Assembly (NCBI GenBank): GCA_030642465.1
Contig: DAOWNS010000127.1
Location: 1 to 5,759 of the forward strand
From: Candidatus Thorarchaeota archaeon
Lineage (GTDB): Archaea; Asgardarchaeota; Thorarchaeia; Thorarchaeales; Thorarchaeaceae
Reading direction: 5' to 3'
DNA length: 5,759 nt
The notes beneath the pieces are model-generated. The model had not been told where the DNA came from. It worked only from the letters and a program-made list of their open reading frames with translations, and did no database searches. Shown here in pieces: positions 5,420 through 5,759 of this stretch (its first letter is position 1; each line of letters starts with the position of its first letter). The translations under genes and the position numbers were made by a program.

Positions 5420-5520
5420 GGGATTGGCTTCGACCAAGAACGCTTGGTCAGGTCAAACCGTTCCTTTGTGTTGGCGGATACGTCCGCAAGGGATGTGGCC
5501 CATTAGGGCTGAACCACAAA
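5420..5520 (+). ncRNA. Candidate structured RNA (small RNA or rpl15e leader)
   Basis: The 177-nt gap between serA and rpl15e (5382-5558) folds by hand into two abutting domains. Domain 1: GGGAT-GG (5420-5427, one bulged T) pairs with CCGTTCC (5458-5464, including two G-U pairs). It encloses a perfect 7-bp hairpin, GACCAAG (5432-5438) and CTTGGTC (5443-5449), with loop AACG. Domain 2: TTTGTG (5465-5470) pairs with CACAAA (5515-5520). It encloses hairpins GCGGA/TCCGC (5474-5478/5483-5487, loop TACG) and GCCC/GGGC (5498-5501/5506-5509, loop ATTA). A competing hairpin, TTGG-CTTCGA-CCAA (5424-5437), would break the first. I found no tRNA T-arm, no C/D box pair and no clear kink-turn, so it matches no RNA class I recognise. 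No thermodynamic fold or alignment was done. A 55-codon ORF also crosses it. Confidence 0.4.
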
Positions 5521-5529
5521 CAAAGCGAA

Positions 5530-5535
5530 TTTAAT
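5530..5535 (+). promoter_or_regulatory. Putative TATA box of rpl15e
   Basis: TTTAAT lies 24-29 bp before ATG 5559. It would start transcription at or just before the start codon, leaving out the GGAAGG ribosome site at 5545-5550. The presence of that site argues that at least some mRNA starts further upstream. Confidence 0.35.
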
Positions 5536-5558
5536 CACTGCAAAGGAAGGCAATTGAA

Positions 5559-5759
5559 ATGTCGGCATATAGACACATGAATGTAGCCTGGATTAAAGAG
5601 CAGAAAGACCGCTCCGAGATTGTCAGAAGCAGATTGATGATCTGGAGAAAACAAGGTAGAATTGTAAGACTCAAACGACCAACGAGGCTTGGAAGGGCGC
5701 GCAATTTAGGTTACAAGGCAAAGCAAGGGTACGTGATGGTCAGAGTTATGACTGGCAGA
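5559..5759 (+). CDS. rpl15e: Large-subunit ribosomal protein L15e (3' end off window)
   Basis: Basic ribosomal protein of archaea and eukaryotes, not bacterial L15. It is a structural component of the large ribosomal subunit and contacts 23S rRNA. My translation gives 67 complete codons from ATG 5559 to the window edge, about a third to a half of a typical L15e. The N-terminal helix AWIKEQKDRSE (10-20) is followed by RSRLMIWRKQG (23-33). The best signature of the family is RPTRLGRARNLGYKAKQGY at 40-58, then VMVRVMTGR. GGAAGG (5545-5550) lies eight bases before the ATG and is a fair ribosome site. The 177-nt upstream gap is long for this window and contains a structured element that may be its leader. 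It is the clearest evidence that the genome is archaeal. Confidence 0.96.
   Translation, partial: MSAYRHMNVAWIKEQKDRSEIVRSRLMIWRKQGRIVRLKRPTRLGRARNLGYKAKQGYVMVRVMTGR

Noticed and set aside
5420..5520. A tRNA or C/D-box or H/ACA guide RNA in the serA-rpl15e gap
   Set aside because: No T-arm of the GTTCRA type is present on either strand. There is no RTGATGA/CTGA pair in proper order, and no kink-turn with an ACA box just 3' of a closing stem.
5413..5580. A 55-codon + strand ORF with four Cys across the serA-rpl15e gap
   Set aside because: It overlaps the start of rpl15e by 22 nt, has no ribosome site, resembles no family I know, and is better explained by the hairpins in the same bases. A conserved peptide in relatives would reverse this.

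Overview
The window reads as archaeal. It ends in the start of ribosomal protein L15e, a protein of archaea and eukaryotes. It carries the archaeal form of the YchF/TGS GTPase. Several genes are preceded by TATA-like boxes about 25-30 bp from a plausible start site, and one of them looks leaderless. Shine-Dalgarno sites of the GGAGGTGA type decide other starts. Base composition is balanced and coding density is high. I cannot fix the lineage: a euryarchaeote, an Asgard archaeon or another group would all fit.

Region 1 (1-2460, minus strand) is a tight four-gene cassette. Transcription order is a NifX/NifB-like domain protein with a Gly/Arg/Met-rich tail, a second NifX-like protein with a His-containing loop, and then two paralogous MinD-type ATPases, each with a two-cluster ferredoxin insert. 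The second ATPase runs off the left edge. Gaps are 2, 14 and 1 nt. The cassette is headed by two 16-bp palindromes lying on the likely TATA box and transcription start. There are no nitrogenase genes in view. The same combination of protein families occurs in the orange protein (ORP) loci of sulfate-reducing bacteria, so I infer an archaeal ORP-like system for binding or assembling a metal or Fe-S cluster.

Region 2 (2461-4460) holds a divergently transcribed YchF-like GTPase with a C-terminal TGS domain, which acts on ribosomes. It converges on a flavin-reductase-family FMN protein with only 14 nt between the stop codons.

Region 3 (4362-5759) begins with divergent promoters for the flavin protein and for a short, ACT-less D-3-phosphoglycerate dehydrogenase, the first step of serine synthesis. 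In the dehydrogenase, the usual NAD-selecting Asp appears to be Lys. A 177-nt gap follows, holding three strong hairpins that can fold into a compact two-domain RNA of about 101 nt. This is either a free small RNA or a leader of the L15e mRNA. The L15e gene then runs off the right edge.

The parts most worth a second look are the twin-operator NifX/MinD-ferredoxin cassette and the structured element before rpl15e.
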